Origin: Uloborus plumipes
Lineage: Eukaryota; Arthropoda; Arachnida; Araneae; Uloboridae
Reading direction: 5' to 3'
NCBI GenBank assembly: GCA_038373865.1
Contig: JAXGGA010003906.1
Span: 31,654-95,653, forward strand
Length of the DNA stretch: 64,000 nucleotides
Shown: in pieces, positions 10,621 to 18,590 of the stretch
Numbering within the stretch: position 1 is the stretch's first letter
Layout of the letters: the number at the start of each line of letters is the position of its first letter
The notes under the pieces: model-generated
What the model was told of the DNA's origin: nothing
Databases searched by the model: none
The model's input: the letters and a program-made list of their open reading frames with translations, nothing else
Position numbers and translations under genes: made by a program

Positions 10621-12258
10621 ATGTATTCCCCTCAAAGAATTATTGAAAATGGCCTCAAAATATCATACTTTGAAAAATTTTACGATAGTGAAAAAGCGAC
10701 GGAGGTTTTCGACAATCTCTCAAAGTTGGATTTTAAAGAGCAATGTGTAACGGTATATGGAAAGAGTTACACTCCCAAACGTAAAATTTATGCGTTTGGC
10801 GAAGCTGGACTTTGTTATTCCTACTCGGGTGTTGACGTTTCTGCAAATCCCTGGACTCCGCTGATGTATCAATTGAAGAATGACGTTGAATGTATTTCAG
10901 GGGAACATTATAATTATGCTCTCTTAAACTACTACCCCGACGGAAGCTCGGGTATTGGAAATCATCGTGATAATGAGCCTAGTCTTCATAGCAGATCATC
11001 GATTGCAGCATTATCTCTGGGAGCACCGCGTACCATCGTCTTCAATCGACCTGATTGCTCGAGTGTCAGCTTTCGGCTAGCGCATGGAAGCTTGTACATC
11101 ATGCACCCTCCTACAAATGAACTTTTTACACACGGCATTCGGCCCGAACTCCATGTGAAGCAGCCGCGCATTAGCATAACATTTCGCCGTCTCCTTCAAG
11201 ATGAACCCCTTCCGAAACGACGACGATACCTGGACGTGACAGCCCCTGAGCAGCCCCTGCAGCAGTCCTGCGTTTCTTCGAACAATCGCGTCGCGCCCTT
11301 GGAGCAGCCCGAGCAGATGGAAGCCGCCCCGTCCCGTGAAGCAACCGTCGCGCCCTTGGAGCAGCCCGAGCAGATGGAAGCCGCCCCGTCCCGTGAAGCA
11401 GCCGTCGCGCCCTTGGAGCAGCCCGAGCGGATGGAAGCCGCCCCGTCCCGTGAATTAGCCGACTCGCCCTTGCAGCAGCCCGACCTATTGGAAGCCGCAC
11501 TAAAAGAAAGTGACATTATTAATTGGATCGACCAGTGTGATAAAGTGCCTCTTTTGGAAGAAAAAAAAAAAATTTTTTTCTTCGAACGTTTCGGTGGAAT
11601 TCGCCTTAGTGTTGTGTTAACGCCTGAAGGATACTCAATACAAATGGAAGACGACTTCACCAATCGCAGCATTAAGTTTTCGCCAGCGGCATTTATCGAA
11701 TTTGCCGACAAATTGGATGATTTTAACTTCGTATATAATAGTAGTAGTTTTATAGCACATAATGAGGTGATTGCAGTCTTGAGTGATGGATACTGCAAAC
11801 TTTTCCAATTAATTCATGATTGTGAATTAGAACCGGCTGGCATTTACCTACAAGAGGAAATGTGCAGTCATTTTCGAGACAAAAAATTGGATATTTTTCA
11901 AGAACTGCATAAACTATTTTTTTCGTTTATATTGTGTGAACATATGAAAAATGCAAAGATCGATGTTTCGAGTTCTCCCGATGAGAATATTAAAAAAATT
12001 TTTCGTGAAGAACTCATATCTTGCATCTGCAAACATTTCGTTTGCGAAGGATGCATTGTCTCGCATCCATCGCAGCGTAGGCATCCGTGCATGAACTTAA
12101 ATCCACGTGAACGATATGGTGGAATGAGTGAAAATACATTGCTATGTATTAATGTGAAAAAATTAACAAAATCACTTTTAAGCGCTGGCATTACATTCGA
12201 AAATGTTCAGCAATGCCTTGACTGGGAAATGCTCGATGATCTTGCAGCAAACTTGTAA
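10621..12258 (+). CDS. AlkB-type 2OG-Fe(II) dioxygenase with novel C-terminal half
   Basis: 545 residues; predicted to oxidatively demethylate nucleic-acid bases as AlkB relatives do. The N-terminal ~190 residues carry the fold's signature: NYYPDG, iron ligands H115-x-D117 (NHRDNE) and H171 (FTHGI), and the 2OG-binding R183-x5-R189 (RISITFR). Residues ~224-290 are three and a half 19-residue repeats (VAPLEQPEQMEAAPSREA type). The remaining ~250 residues are unrecognised, with a weakly PC4-like strand/helix stretch (~314-365) and a Cys/His cluster CEGC...HPSQRRHPC (~475-492). The frame is open further upstream without an ATG, so I start at 10621. AATAAA follows at 12300. It is the only plus-strand gene of the Polinton and is an accessory, non-core gene. 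Confidence 0.9.
   Translation: MYSPQRIIENGLKISYFEKFYDSEKATEVFDNLSKLDFKEQCVTVYGKSYTPKRKIYAFGEAGLCYSYSGVDVSANPWTPLMYQLKNDVECISGEHYNYALLNYYPDGSSGIGNHRDNEPSLHSRSSIAALSLGAPRTIVFNRPDCSSVSFRLAHGSLYIMHPPTNELFTHGIRPELHVKQPRISITFRRLLQDEPLPKRRRYLDVTAPEQPLQQSCVSSNNRVAPLEQPEQMEAAPSREATVAPLEQPEQMEAAPSREAAVAPLEQPERMEAAPSRELADSPLQQPDLLEAALKESDIINWIDQCDKVPLLEEKKKIFFFERFGGIRLSVVLTPEGYSIQMEDDFTNRSIKFSPAAFIEFADKLDDFNFVYNSSSFIAHNEVIAVLSDGYCKLFQLIHDCELEPAGIYLQEEMCSHFRDKKLDIFQELHKLFFSFILCEHMKNAKIDVSSSPDENIKKIFREELISCICKHFVCEGCIVSHPSQRRHPCMNLNPRERYGGMSENTLLCINVKKLTKSLLSAGITFENVQQCLDWEMLDDLAANL
11291..11475 (+). repeat. 57-bp coding minisatellite in the AlkB gene
   Basis: TCGCGCCCTTGGAGCAGCCC recurs at 11291, 11348 and 11405, with a degenerate fourth unit from about 11462. 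The unit is 57 bp (19 codons) and keeps frame. It is far more GC-rich than the surrounding gene and encodes an acidic Pro/Ala/Glu-rich linker. Confidence 0.88.
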
Positions 12259-12299
12259 GTACTTTTTTGTATATATCATTGTAAAAAAAAAAAAATGTT

Positions 12300-12305
12300 C
12301 AATAA
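12300..12305 (+). terminator. Polyadenylation signal of the AlkB gene
   Basis: CAATAAATG about 42 bp after the stop codon, followed by a T-rich stretch. Standard AATAAA hexamer in the right place. Confidence 0.6.
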
Positions 12306-12419
12306 ATGTATTCTTTAAAGTTTAACTTTTTTTTCTGTTTTATTTGCATGCTTTGAAAAAATGTATGATACATTTAATCAATAATGACAAGTCAGTGATA
12401 CATAAAATAATAATTTTTA

Positions 12420-13073
12420 TTAATATATGTTATCCCATTTTACATTCAGTTTTCTCTTTCTTTTATTATTATGATTTACATTTTTTGGTGAGAGTATAGG
12501 CTTTACATCTTCTTCTGTGACAATTTTCTTTTTATGTAAATTTTTATTTTTCACAAAATGTCTTGGTACATTCATTTCATGCAATGAAGTTAAAAATTCA
12601 TTTGTCCACGGGACATCAATATTTTTCTTATGACTGAAAATTAAATTTAACAAGTCTGCAATGTTTGAATGTTCAATCTTCTGATTTTTATAAATGACTT
12701 CTCCTTTTTCATTCCATTTGAGAATATCCGAATGTCTTTTCATAATATCTAATAAGTTGTGGGCTTGATTCAAGTATTGTTTATTAATACTGTTGAATAT
12801 AGTCGACTCGTACTGCTGAGGATTTTCTTCTGCTTTCTCCATTTTTCCTTCTTCTTTAGACCGTTGCTGTTGCATCCACGGTGGGTTATTTTCGGCTAAG
12901 TTTAATTTCTTTTGCAGTAATTCAGTATACTTTGTCAATTTTTCATGTTCTTCAAGATTGCTGTGTAGAATTTTCATCATTTCCTTATCCAATTCACTGA
13001 GTTGTTGAGGTGTAACTGTATGTTTCGAGACCAGATCTTCGGGAACAAGTGCATATTTCTTAGCGTGTTCCAT
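12420..13073 (-). CDS. Conserved Polinton protein, coiled-coil-like, function unknown
   Basis: About 217 residues from the ATG at 13073 (MEHAKKYALVPEDLV). The frame stays open to 13097 but lacks ATG there. It resembles by memory a protein common in animal Polintons that begins with an EHAKKY-LVPEDL-like motif. The N-terminal 75 residues are Lys/Glu/Leu-rich and likely a helical coiled coil (QQLSELDKEMMKIL...). The middle contains a compact WNEKGEVIYKN segment and the C-terminus is very basic (NKRKRK). Its start overlaps the preceding gene by 14 nt, and TTTATT over the stop supplies an AATAAA on the minus strand. A structural or core role is inference. Confidence 0.75.
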   Translation of the reverse strand: MEHAKKYALVPEDLVSKHTVTPQQLSELDKEMMKILHSNLEEHEKLTKYTELLQKKLNLAENNPPWMQQQRSKEEGKMEKAEENPQQYESTIFNSINKQYLNQAHNLLDIMKRHSDILKWNEKGEVIYKNQKIEHSNIADLLNLIFSHKKNIDVPWTNEFLTSLHEMNVPRHFVKNKNLHKKKIVTEEDVKPILSPKNVNHNNKRKRKLNVKWDNIY

Positions 13074-13392
13074 TGCCGAAAATGCTCGATAATACACTCA
13101 CTGCTGCAGGAATTAAGAAATTTAGAAAGCCACCTTTTTGAACGACTAACTTTCGTTTTTTGGCTAAGGCTAATTTTTTATTTGCTAACTTGCGTAGAGT
13201 AGTCTTATGCTTCGATAAGTTCTTCTTTTGTTGCTTCGACAGAGGAATATTTCCATGTAGCGCGTTATGACAGCATTCGCATATAGCCTTGATACACTTG
13301 ATATTGATTTTTTTCAGTAACTCCTTTTGCAGCTTTGCAGGACAAATTTGTAATAGATGTAACTCGCTCAGTTGTTGCTTCGTGATTGTCAT
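13060..13392 (-). CDS. Small basic protein with GGFL hydrophobic tail (virion core candidate)
   Basis: 110 residues starting ATG at 13392. It has a helical N-terminus, a Cys/His patch (CECCHNALHG), a Lys/Arg-rich middle (LRKLANKKLALAKKRK) and a C-terminal GGFLNFLIPAAVSVLSSIFG amphipathic/hydrophobic segment. A basic stretch followed by GGFL is a recurring pattern among small Polinton/adintovirus proteins thought to contact DNA or membrane. It lies 37 nt after the ATPase stop and its own end overlaps the next gene's start. Function is not established. Confidence 0.78.
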   Translation of the reverse strand: MTITKQQLSELHLLQICPAKLQKELLKKINIKCIKAICECCHNALHGNIPLSKQQKKNLSKHKTTLRKLANKKLALAKKRKLVVQKGGFLNFLIPAAVSVLSSIFGNGTR

Positions 13393-13429
13393 GATTGCAA
13401 ATGATTCTCATTATTTATATCATATTATT

Positions 13430-14092
13430 TTATACTTCTCTTCTTTGATATATATACTGTGTTTCGCCAGGGAGAATATTCGTGCGCAATCTCAATTTCT
13501 CGGGAGTGTCATTTCTCAAGTCAATCAATAGATAAGAAAATTTTTTCTTGGTTGCGTCATCAAACACCTCTTGGAAAAATCTCAAATGTCTTGGGAAAAT
13601 CTGTTTCCCCAAATGAGTTACTTGACTCAAATCTCGCCTATTTTTGAAAAGAAGGATATAATGAGCATTTAATGTAATTTCGCGCATTTCTTTTCCCTTA
13701 TGGAAAAAGTTTTGTGTTATAAATATAACTGAAATGTTGAGATGGTGGCTTCCGCGGGTAAATAGTTTTGTGATGGCATCATTTTTTCCACACTCAGCCA
13801 TCAGATCATCAATGATGAATAATGTATTATCACCTAACAAGTCCATATAATTCGTGGGAAATCCTTCGATGAATGTAACATCGGGTATCGTATCATACAA
13901 ACTTTGATACACACCATAGAACCATACGACTTTGTCCGGTACTTTTGAAAACATTTCACGTTTATGTTTTAAAATATGTGAAATATGCTGACTCTTCCCA
14001 CTTCCGGTTGGACCCGACACCACCATGGTAAAGCTAACTTGTAACTTTGGAAATTCCATCGTGAATGAGAGACATACATGAAAGACATTCAT
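13430..14092 (-). CDS. Genome-packaging ATPase (FtsK/HerA-A32 type)
   Basis: 220 residues. Walker A GPTGSGKS (residues 27-34) and Walker B LFIIDDLM (~91-98) identify the A32-like packaging ATPase that drives DNA into capsids in this virus lineage. ITQNFFHKG with nearby R residues resembles the sensor region. Two starts are possible: ATG at 14092, or ATG at 14059 (MEFPKLQ), which gives the shorter N-terminus typical of the family. It lies between the protease and the small basic protein on the minus strand, 12 nt after the protease stop if the longer start is used. Intact. Confidence 0.93.
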   Translation of the reverse strand: MNVFHVCLSFTMEFPKLQVSFTMVVSGPTGSGKSQHISHILKHKREMFSKVPDKVVWFYGVYQSLYDTIPDVTFIEGFPTNYMDLLGDNTLFIIDDLMAECGKNDAITKLFTRGSHHLNISVIFITQNFFHKGKEMREITLNAHYILLFKNRRDLSQVTHLGKQIFPRHLRFFQEVFDDATKKKFSYLLIDLRNDTPEKLRLRTNILPGETQYIYQRREV

Positions 14093-14104
14093 TTAAATAT
14101 ATAT

Positions 14105-14578
14105 TTATTGATTGAAACTCGGAAATACATGAAAATGATTGGCTACGAAATTATAGACACTTTTATCATTACAAACATGTTTGTTTACAAAAGTTGACAA
14201 TATGGTTTTCAATGAATGACCGCGACATTTTGAATATAAGTAATAAATGCAATATTGACCACACACGGCCGTGACATTACTTTGCAAAGTCATAGGATTA
14301 TAAGCCACATTTGGGAATTGAGATACAAAATCGTGAATATGGCCTTTGAAAAAAGATGGTGGATTTCCATAAGAATCAAAAAATTCCAATTGCTGATCGA
14401 TATAAAAAGCCACCCAATGGCTTCCAGATTCACTTGAAGTATCCACATTTGCAATAAAACAGGCTGGGGTTTTATTGATTTTGATATGACTTAAATAATC
14501 ACTGGGGAACACACCCAGAAAATATTTTTTGGTGATTGAATCGCTTTGTAGAACACTTTGTATTTGATTCGAATCCAT
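14105..14578 (-). CDS. Adenain-like cysteine protease
   Basis: About 157 residues from the ATG at 14578 (MDSNQIQS). The open frame runs to 14647, but that start would overlap the capsid gene; 14578 lies one base past the capsid stop. Catalytic residues are visible: His in GSHWVAFYI, Asp/acid in FFDSYG, and Cys in AVCGQYC with its preceding Gln. This is the maturation protease that trims capsid and core proteins in adenoviruses and Polintons. Length is slightly short of adenovirus protease (about 200). Intact. Confidence 0.93.
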   Translation of the reverse strand: MDSNQIQSVLQSDSITKKYFLGVFPSDYLSHIKINKTPACFIANVDTSSESGSHWVAFYIDQQLEFFDSYGNPPSFFKGHIHDFVSQFPNVAYNPMTLQSNVTAVCGQYCIYYLYSKCRGHSLKTILSTFVNKHVCNDKSVYNFVANHFHVFPSFNQ

Positions 14579-14579
14579 T

Positions 14580-15887
14580 CTAATTGGCAAAATCACATAA
14601 CACGTGACGAGATTTTGTAATTTCGATAACGTTTTGAAATTCTGCATACACTAACAATGACAGAGTTTCAGCAACTGCTTTGCTAAATTTAATTTCAACT
14701 CTCAAATTTCCTTGATGTTGTAAATTTAAATGAGGACCATTACACATATCAGCAGAGAGATCGAAACAGTATAATGCATTTCCTTTTGAAAATTGTTCAC
14801 GTGATAAATAAATACCCTTATCACTATTAAATCCGTCGAACAGACTGTAGTAAGCACGAATGTAATTATTATTTTCAAAATCTAGTTCCAGCGGTTTACT
14901 GGGTACAGGTTGACCGTCTACATAAATAGCAACAAAATTTGCATTATGATGAGCAAACAGAAATGGATTCTTGCGATATTGTCCATTCATCGCAGCATTT
15001 TCAACACATCCAATCACCACTCTTTTGGGCATTACACCTAAAAATACATTATCTTGGGTGAATGAAAAACTTCCCTTTGAAATGGAATAGGTCTTGCATA
15101 GAACTCTGTCGATGGGGTACTTGGCAGATGTTTTTTCTAAAGCTTTTGCATGTCCGAGAGAAACACCAGGGCTGACTTGCACTTTTCGAATGAATAGAGA
15201 GGCATGATCCAATATAACTTTATAGTCGGCACCTTCTTTGTTTGACAAGAGACAAAACGGAGCACTACTTCGAATCATCTTAATTTTAATATCGACCAAA
15301 TTTAACATAAGGCGATTCTGTTCGAAAATATCACAGTGGAGCTTTCCGAGAAGTTCGAAGTCGTTACTATTTTTACTGAGTTCGTATCTTGCTTTTAATC
15401 CGTCATCTGCTCCTTCAGCGGTGGGATCGATTTCAGTAGGATTGGAGTCTTTGTAAAACATCTCACAGGTGAGTAAACTTTTCTTTGCATCTTCTCCATA
15501 ATTTAAAAGAGTTTCAATATATGCACGATAGGGATAGGTATTGCTTGCCGAAGATATATTTCGCTCATTCAAGCTGACGTCGATTTGTGAAAAAAGAGAA
15601 TGCAGGAATAAGTTGGTCGGGACAACGGGTTCTTTGACAGGTAACACGGATCCATCAGGTTTGACTATTTTCACTTTCAGGTAGATGTAGGAAGCTGAGA
15701 GGTCTGCATATTCTGATCCTGATCCTGATATTAAGTACTCCAGAGGACCACCATCTTTCACACTTGCAATAGGATGATATTCAACAAATTGTCCCTTTTC
15801 AATAGCGGCCTGAGTAGGAGGCAGCGTAAATAAGTCTAGTTCAGATTTCACACATGCTTCGGAATCGCGATGGATGAGAGATGCCAT
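14580..15887 (-). CDS. Major capsid protein (double jelly-roll, hexon-like)
   Basis: 435 residues beginning MASLIHRDSEACVKSELDLF. The opening and the block with LPPTQAAIEKG, LEYLISGSGSEYADL and TNLFLHSLFSQIDVSLN match the animal Polinton major capsid protein (the PY protein, annotated in many genomes as F54H12.2-like). It forms the hexon-like trimer of the icosahedral shell in the family. Start ATG at 15887 is 10 nt after the pX-like gene stop; stop TAG at 14580-14582 abuts the protease start. Full-length and uninterrupted. Confidence 0.92.
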   Translation of the reverse strand: MASLIHRDSEACVKSELDLFTLPPTQAAIEKGQFVEYHPIASVKDGGPLEYLISGSGSEYADLSASYIYLKVKIVKPDGSVLPVKEPVVPTNLFLHSLFSQIDVSLNERNISSASNTYPYRAYIETLLNYGEDAKKSLLTCEMFYKDSNPTEIDPTAEGADDGLKARYELSKNSNDFELLGKLHCDIFEQNRLMLNLVDIKIKMIRSSAPFCLLSNKEGADYKVILDHASLFIRKVQVSPGVSLGHAKALEKTSAKYPIDRVLCKTYSISKGSFSFTQDNVFLGVMPKRVVIGCVENAAMNGQYRKNPFLFAHHNANFVAIYVDGQPVPSKPLELDFENNNYIRAYYSLFDGFNSDKGIYLSREQFSKGNALYCFDLSADMCNGPHLNLQHQGNLRVEIKFSKAVAETLSLLVYAEFQNVIEITKSRHVLCDFAN

Positions 15888-15897
15888 TTTTTTTTTC

Positions 15898-16320
15898 TCA
15901 AGAGAAAATATCGTGATGTCTTTTCACCCTCTTGGTTTTGTGAAGACTGATTCGCTTCTTGAAAAGCTTACGCTTTTTATTCTTTTTCCCAGAACCAATC
16001 ATAGTTTTAATTTTGACAGCAGCCTTATCAGTCAAATTTTTTCCAGCTTCTTTTAGGCGACGCTTCGCAGCCACTTTCAGATTTTCGCCGCGTGAAACAT
16101 CATTGAATAAGTCAACACCACTATTCAAAATTTGCTTTCCGACGGTCTTAGCTCCTGATTTGAAAAGGGGAACCGCAGCTCTGAAAAAAGATTTGAAGAG
16201 ACCTCCGAAACCATATCCTCTTTGATATGGAGCGCCTTGATAATAACTAAGTCCATTTCCAGATTGTTGAGTGTAATAATCCTCGAAGGATTTTTGGCAG
16301 CATTGATATGGCACATACAT
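15898..16320 (-). CDS. Basic pX/pVI-like core protein
   Basis: 140 residues. Aromatic/Gly-rich N-terminus, then GYGFGGLFKSFFRAAVPLFK (amphipathic, GGL-F motif), a helix (AKTVGKQILNSGVDL), and a strongly basic C-terminus (SGKKNKKRKLFKKR). This layout matches the adenovirus pX/pVI-like proteins of Polintons, which condense DNA or disrupt membranes and carry protease sites. The ATG shares one base with the stop of the upstream penton gene (TAATG on the minus strand). Confidence 0.85.
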   Translation of the reverse strand: MYVPYQCCQKSFEDYYTQQSGNGLSYYQGAPYQRGYGFGGLFKSFFRAAVPLFKSGAKTVGKQILNSGVDLFNDVSRGENLKVAAKRRLKEAGKNLTDKAAVKIKTMIGSGKKNKKRKLFKKRISLHKTKRVKRHHDIFS

Positions 16321-17066
16321 TATGAAAGATACTTCTGACGAAAGTGAAGTTTCACGTACGATCTTCCACGCTCAAATGGCACTAGCAGTCCAGTGTTGGT
16401 CCTTATAACGATTTCAATAGTGTCTATAATTTTTCTACTCACAGGTAGATAATGGGGTCTTTCATATTCAACACTAACCATCTCCCCGTCTGTACCTGTA
16501 ACCGTAACCGTGCGAAGGAGGGGTGCATAAACATCTCCCACGACTTGATGTTCGATAATATCCGTGTAAATCATCAACACTCTAAAGTGAGCATTCGGAT
16601 CAGCGATTTGCGGGCTGAACACTGTCTGTTCCACATTTTTGTCGCTCTCGCCGCCAACAACCATCGGTGGAAATCCCAACATCTGGGATAATCCTTCATG
16701 AAAGACAACGCGTGCATTGTTTTTGACTTTGACACGTACGCGTTTTGTCACAGCATTATAGTTGAAGGAAATTCGATTCTCATGATCAGGTATAATTATC
16801 GCTTTTAAAATGTCAGGTACATTTTCATAGCATCCAGGAGGAATATTTCTACCTAATTCTTTTCCATCACCTAAATCAAATCCAATCAAGTTATTCTCTC
16901 GGTTCACATTATACCAAGTATGAGGATAGATCAATTCGACTAATGCACATTCCCAATTGCCAGTTAGTTCAATTGGTTTCGGTAAACGTGTAATAAAATG
17001 CGATATTTTATTGTCGGGAAAATAATTCAAGGAATTATCGCTCGGTAATGTTACGAAGAATGCCAT
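16320..17066 (-). CDS. Minor capsid protein (single jelly-roll, penton-like)
   Basis: 248 residues from ATG 17066 (MAFFVTLPSDNSLNYFPDN); the frame continues to 17084 but 17066 fits the family's start. The segments FITRLPKPIELTGNWECALVE and IYPHTWYN are characteristic of the animal Polinton minor capsid (PX) protein, which forms the vertex penton. It sits between integrase (40-nt gap) and the pX-like gene (1-nt overlap). Intact. Confidence 0.9.
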   Translation of the reverse strand: MAFFVTLPSDNSLNYFPDNKISHFITRLPKPIELTGNWECALVELIYPHTWYNVNRENNLIGFDLGDGKELGRNIPPGCYENVPDILKAIIIPDHENRISFNYNAVTKRVRVKVKNNARVVFHEGLSQMLGFPPMVVGGESDKNVEQTVFSPQIADPNAHFRVLMIYTDIIEHQVVGDVYAPLLRTVTVTGTDGEMVSVEYERPHYLPVSRKIIDTIEIVIRTNTGLLVPFERGRSYVKLHFRQKYLS

Positions 17067-17105
17067 CACGTCCAAACTGAGCAATTAATATCATGACTTC
17101 GATAT

Positions 17106-18149
17106 TTATAGGTCAGATAAATGAGAGGCAGGAATCCATTGGTTGAATTTATCAGGGTATCCGCGAAATTTGACAAAGTATTCAGTTTGGTTTTTCTTTT
17201 TTCTTTTACGTAAAATTTTTTCGACAGTATAATCTTCATTAAGTTTAACTTTTTGCAATTCTTGAGGGTAAAAAGTACCTTGAATGGGCTCGCCCATTAA
17301 ATCTTTCACACGATACACTGGAATAGCTCTTTTTACACACTCTGTAATGATGAACATTTCCTCAGTCCAATTTTTCTCGTATCCTTTTTCAAAAGTGAGT
17401 TTTTGCTTGGAAATACGAACAACATCACCAATGCTGAAAATACATGGTTTTCCTTCTGTAATTTGATTATCACCATAGATCGCGAAATACACATCGCTCT
17501 CATTATCGATGTTCACTTCTGCGGGTGCTCTCTTGATAGTGGAATGGTAAGTGATGTTATAACTTTTTACCAAATCGTCTAAGACATCTATAAAATTATA
17601 AGTATTTCGACTCGTGAAATATTTCCACATTTTTGTTTTCAATGTTCTGTTGAACCTTTCTATCACCGAACATTTTGTGGAATTAAATGTCGTGAAAAAC
17701 TTGACTTGATTCTCACGAAGAAACTTTTGAAAGAGTGCATTTTTAAATTCGCCACCCTGATCTGTTTGCAGCAACTTTGGCTTTCTCTCAGAAAAAATAA
17801 TCTTGAAAGCGTCGACAATCTCTCGAGGCTGTTTCGTCTTCAGGGGCTTCGCCCATGCATACTTTGAGAAAATATCAATACATGTCAATATATATCGATA
17901 ACCACGGTTATGTTTTTGTAAACTTGTAAGATCTGCGAGATCTGCCTGAAATTGATGATTCATAGAATGGATGATGACGCGATTGGTTGGGAACTTCTTT
18001 CTCACTGGACGGTGGAGTGTGTACGCATCCACTCCCGACAAATATTTCTGGATGACTTTCTTGGGTACTTTTCCTCGCGCAGCACGATATAATGCATCGA
18101 CACCACCAAAACTTGCTTCTCGACCCGGTTCCAGATAAGCCTTCTTCAT
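17106..18149 (-). CDS. Retroviral-type integrase with C-terminal chromodomain
   Basis: 347 residues, ATG at 18149. The N-terminus MKKAYLEPGREASFGGVDAL is the family's usual opening. Catalytic triad by position: D70 (QADL), D130 (LQTDQGGEF) and E164 (SVIERFNRT). The C-terminal ~50 residues are a chromodomain (YTVEKILRKRKKKNQTEYFV...W), which can steer integration to marked chromatin. It cuts and joins element ends, producing the 6-bp duplication seen here. Spacing between second D and E is 33 residues by my count. Intact. Confidence 0.95.
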   Translation of the reverse strand: MKKAYLEPGREASFGGVDALYRAARGKVPKKVIQKYLSGVDAYTLHRPVRKKFPTNRVIIHSMNHQFQADLADLTSLQKHNRGYRYILTCIDIFSKYAWAKPLKTKQPREIVDAFKIIFSERKPKLLQTDQGGEFKNALFQKFLRENQVKFFTTFNSTKCSVIERFNRTLKTKMWKYFTSRNTYNFIDVLDDLVKSYNITYHSTIKRAPAEVNIDNESDVYFAIYGDNQITEGKPCIFSIGDVVRISKQKLTFEKGYEKNWTEEMFIITECVKRAIPVYRVKDLMGEPIQGTFYPQELQKVKLNEDYTVEKILRKRKKKNQTEYFVKFRGYPDKFNQWIPASHLSDL

Positions 18150-18188
18150 TACAGCAGGAAAAATGATTATTCGACACTTTGATATGAA

Positions 18189-18350
18189 TCATCCTCGAAA
18201 CGATATGAGTGAATTAGATGTATCATTAGGTTTCAGTAGAAAATCAACTTCAAAATCAGATTTTCCAGTTAAAATATATATTATACCCATCACAATACAC
18301 AAACTGATATAAAGGACCGTAATCCACACAACCTCCTCTCTAGATGCCAT
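18189..18350 (-). CDS. Small single-pass membrane protein, unknown
   Basis: 53 residues from ATG 18350 (MASREEVVWITVLYISLCIV); an upstream GTG extension to 18401 is unlikely. One hydrophobic helix of about 20 residues is followed by a polar tail (TGKSDFEVDFLLKPNDTSNS). It is the outermost minus-strand gene, 39 nt before the integrase. I recognise no homologue. Coding status rests on position, ATG and the clear membrane segment, so it is tentative. Confidence 0.5.
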   Translation of the reverse strand: MASREEVVWITVLYISLCIVMGIIYILTGKSDFEVDFLLKPNDTSNSLISFRG

Positions 18351-18497
18351 AACTAAAAATGAAAAGGTAGTACCTGCAATATAATATTTTATATTCAACA
18401 CTTAAAAATTGAATAAATTTCCGTCAACAGATGGCAGCATCATCGTTCTTTAACACTGAAAATTATATTGGGATCATAGTTAACGAACAAGACATCA

Positions 18498-18590
18498 GAC
18501 CTTCGTAGCTTAGTCAGTTTGCGCGTTGACCAATCTGACAGCTACGAAGGTCTTTTGTAGGTTTGAGGTTCGATCCTCACCTCGAGCACA
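18498..18590 (+). other. tRNA-like sequence with Pol III boxes inside the Polinton
   Basis: Contains an A-box-like TAGCTTAGTCAGTTTG and a B-box GAGGTTCGATCCTC that closes a 5-bp T-stem with a TTCGATC loop. The 5' and 3' ends do not form an acceptor stem, so it is not a normal tRNA gene. A 13-bp perfect inverted repeat (18498-18510 and 18540-18552) surrounds the middle. It may be a tRNA-derived SINE head or a Pol III promoter. AGATGGC-type motifs lie on both sides (18429, 18655, 18725). Confidence 0.5.

Noticed and set aside
11171..11798. Antisense frames within the AlkB gene
   Set aside because: Shadows of the repeat-coding and conserved plus-strand frame.
17908..18192. Alternative minus frame over the integrase N-terminus
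   Set aside because: Shadow of the integrase frame; no domain and a non-standard position.
18498..18590. Functional tRNA gene
   Set aside because: No acceptor stem pairs; D- and anticodon-arms do not fold normally.
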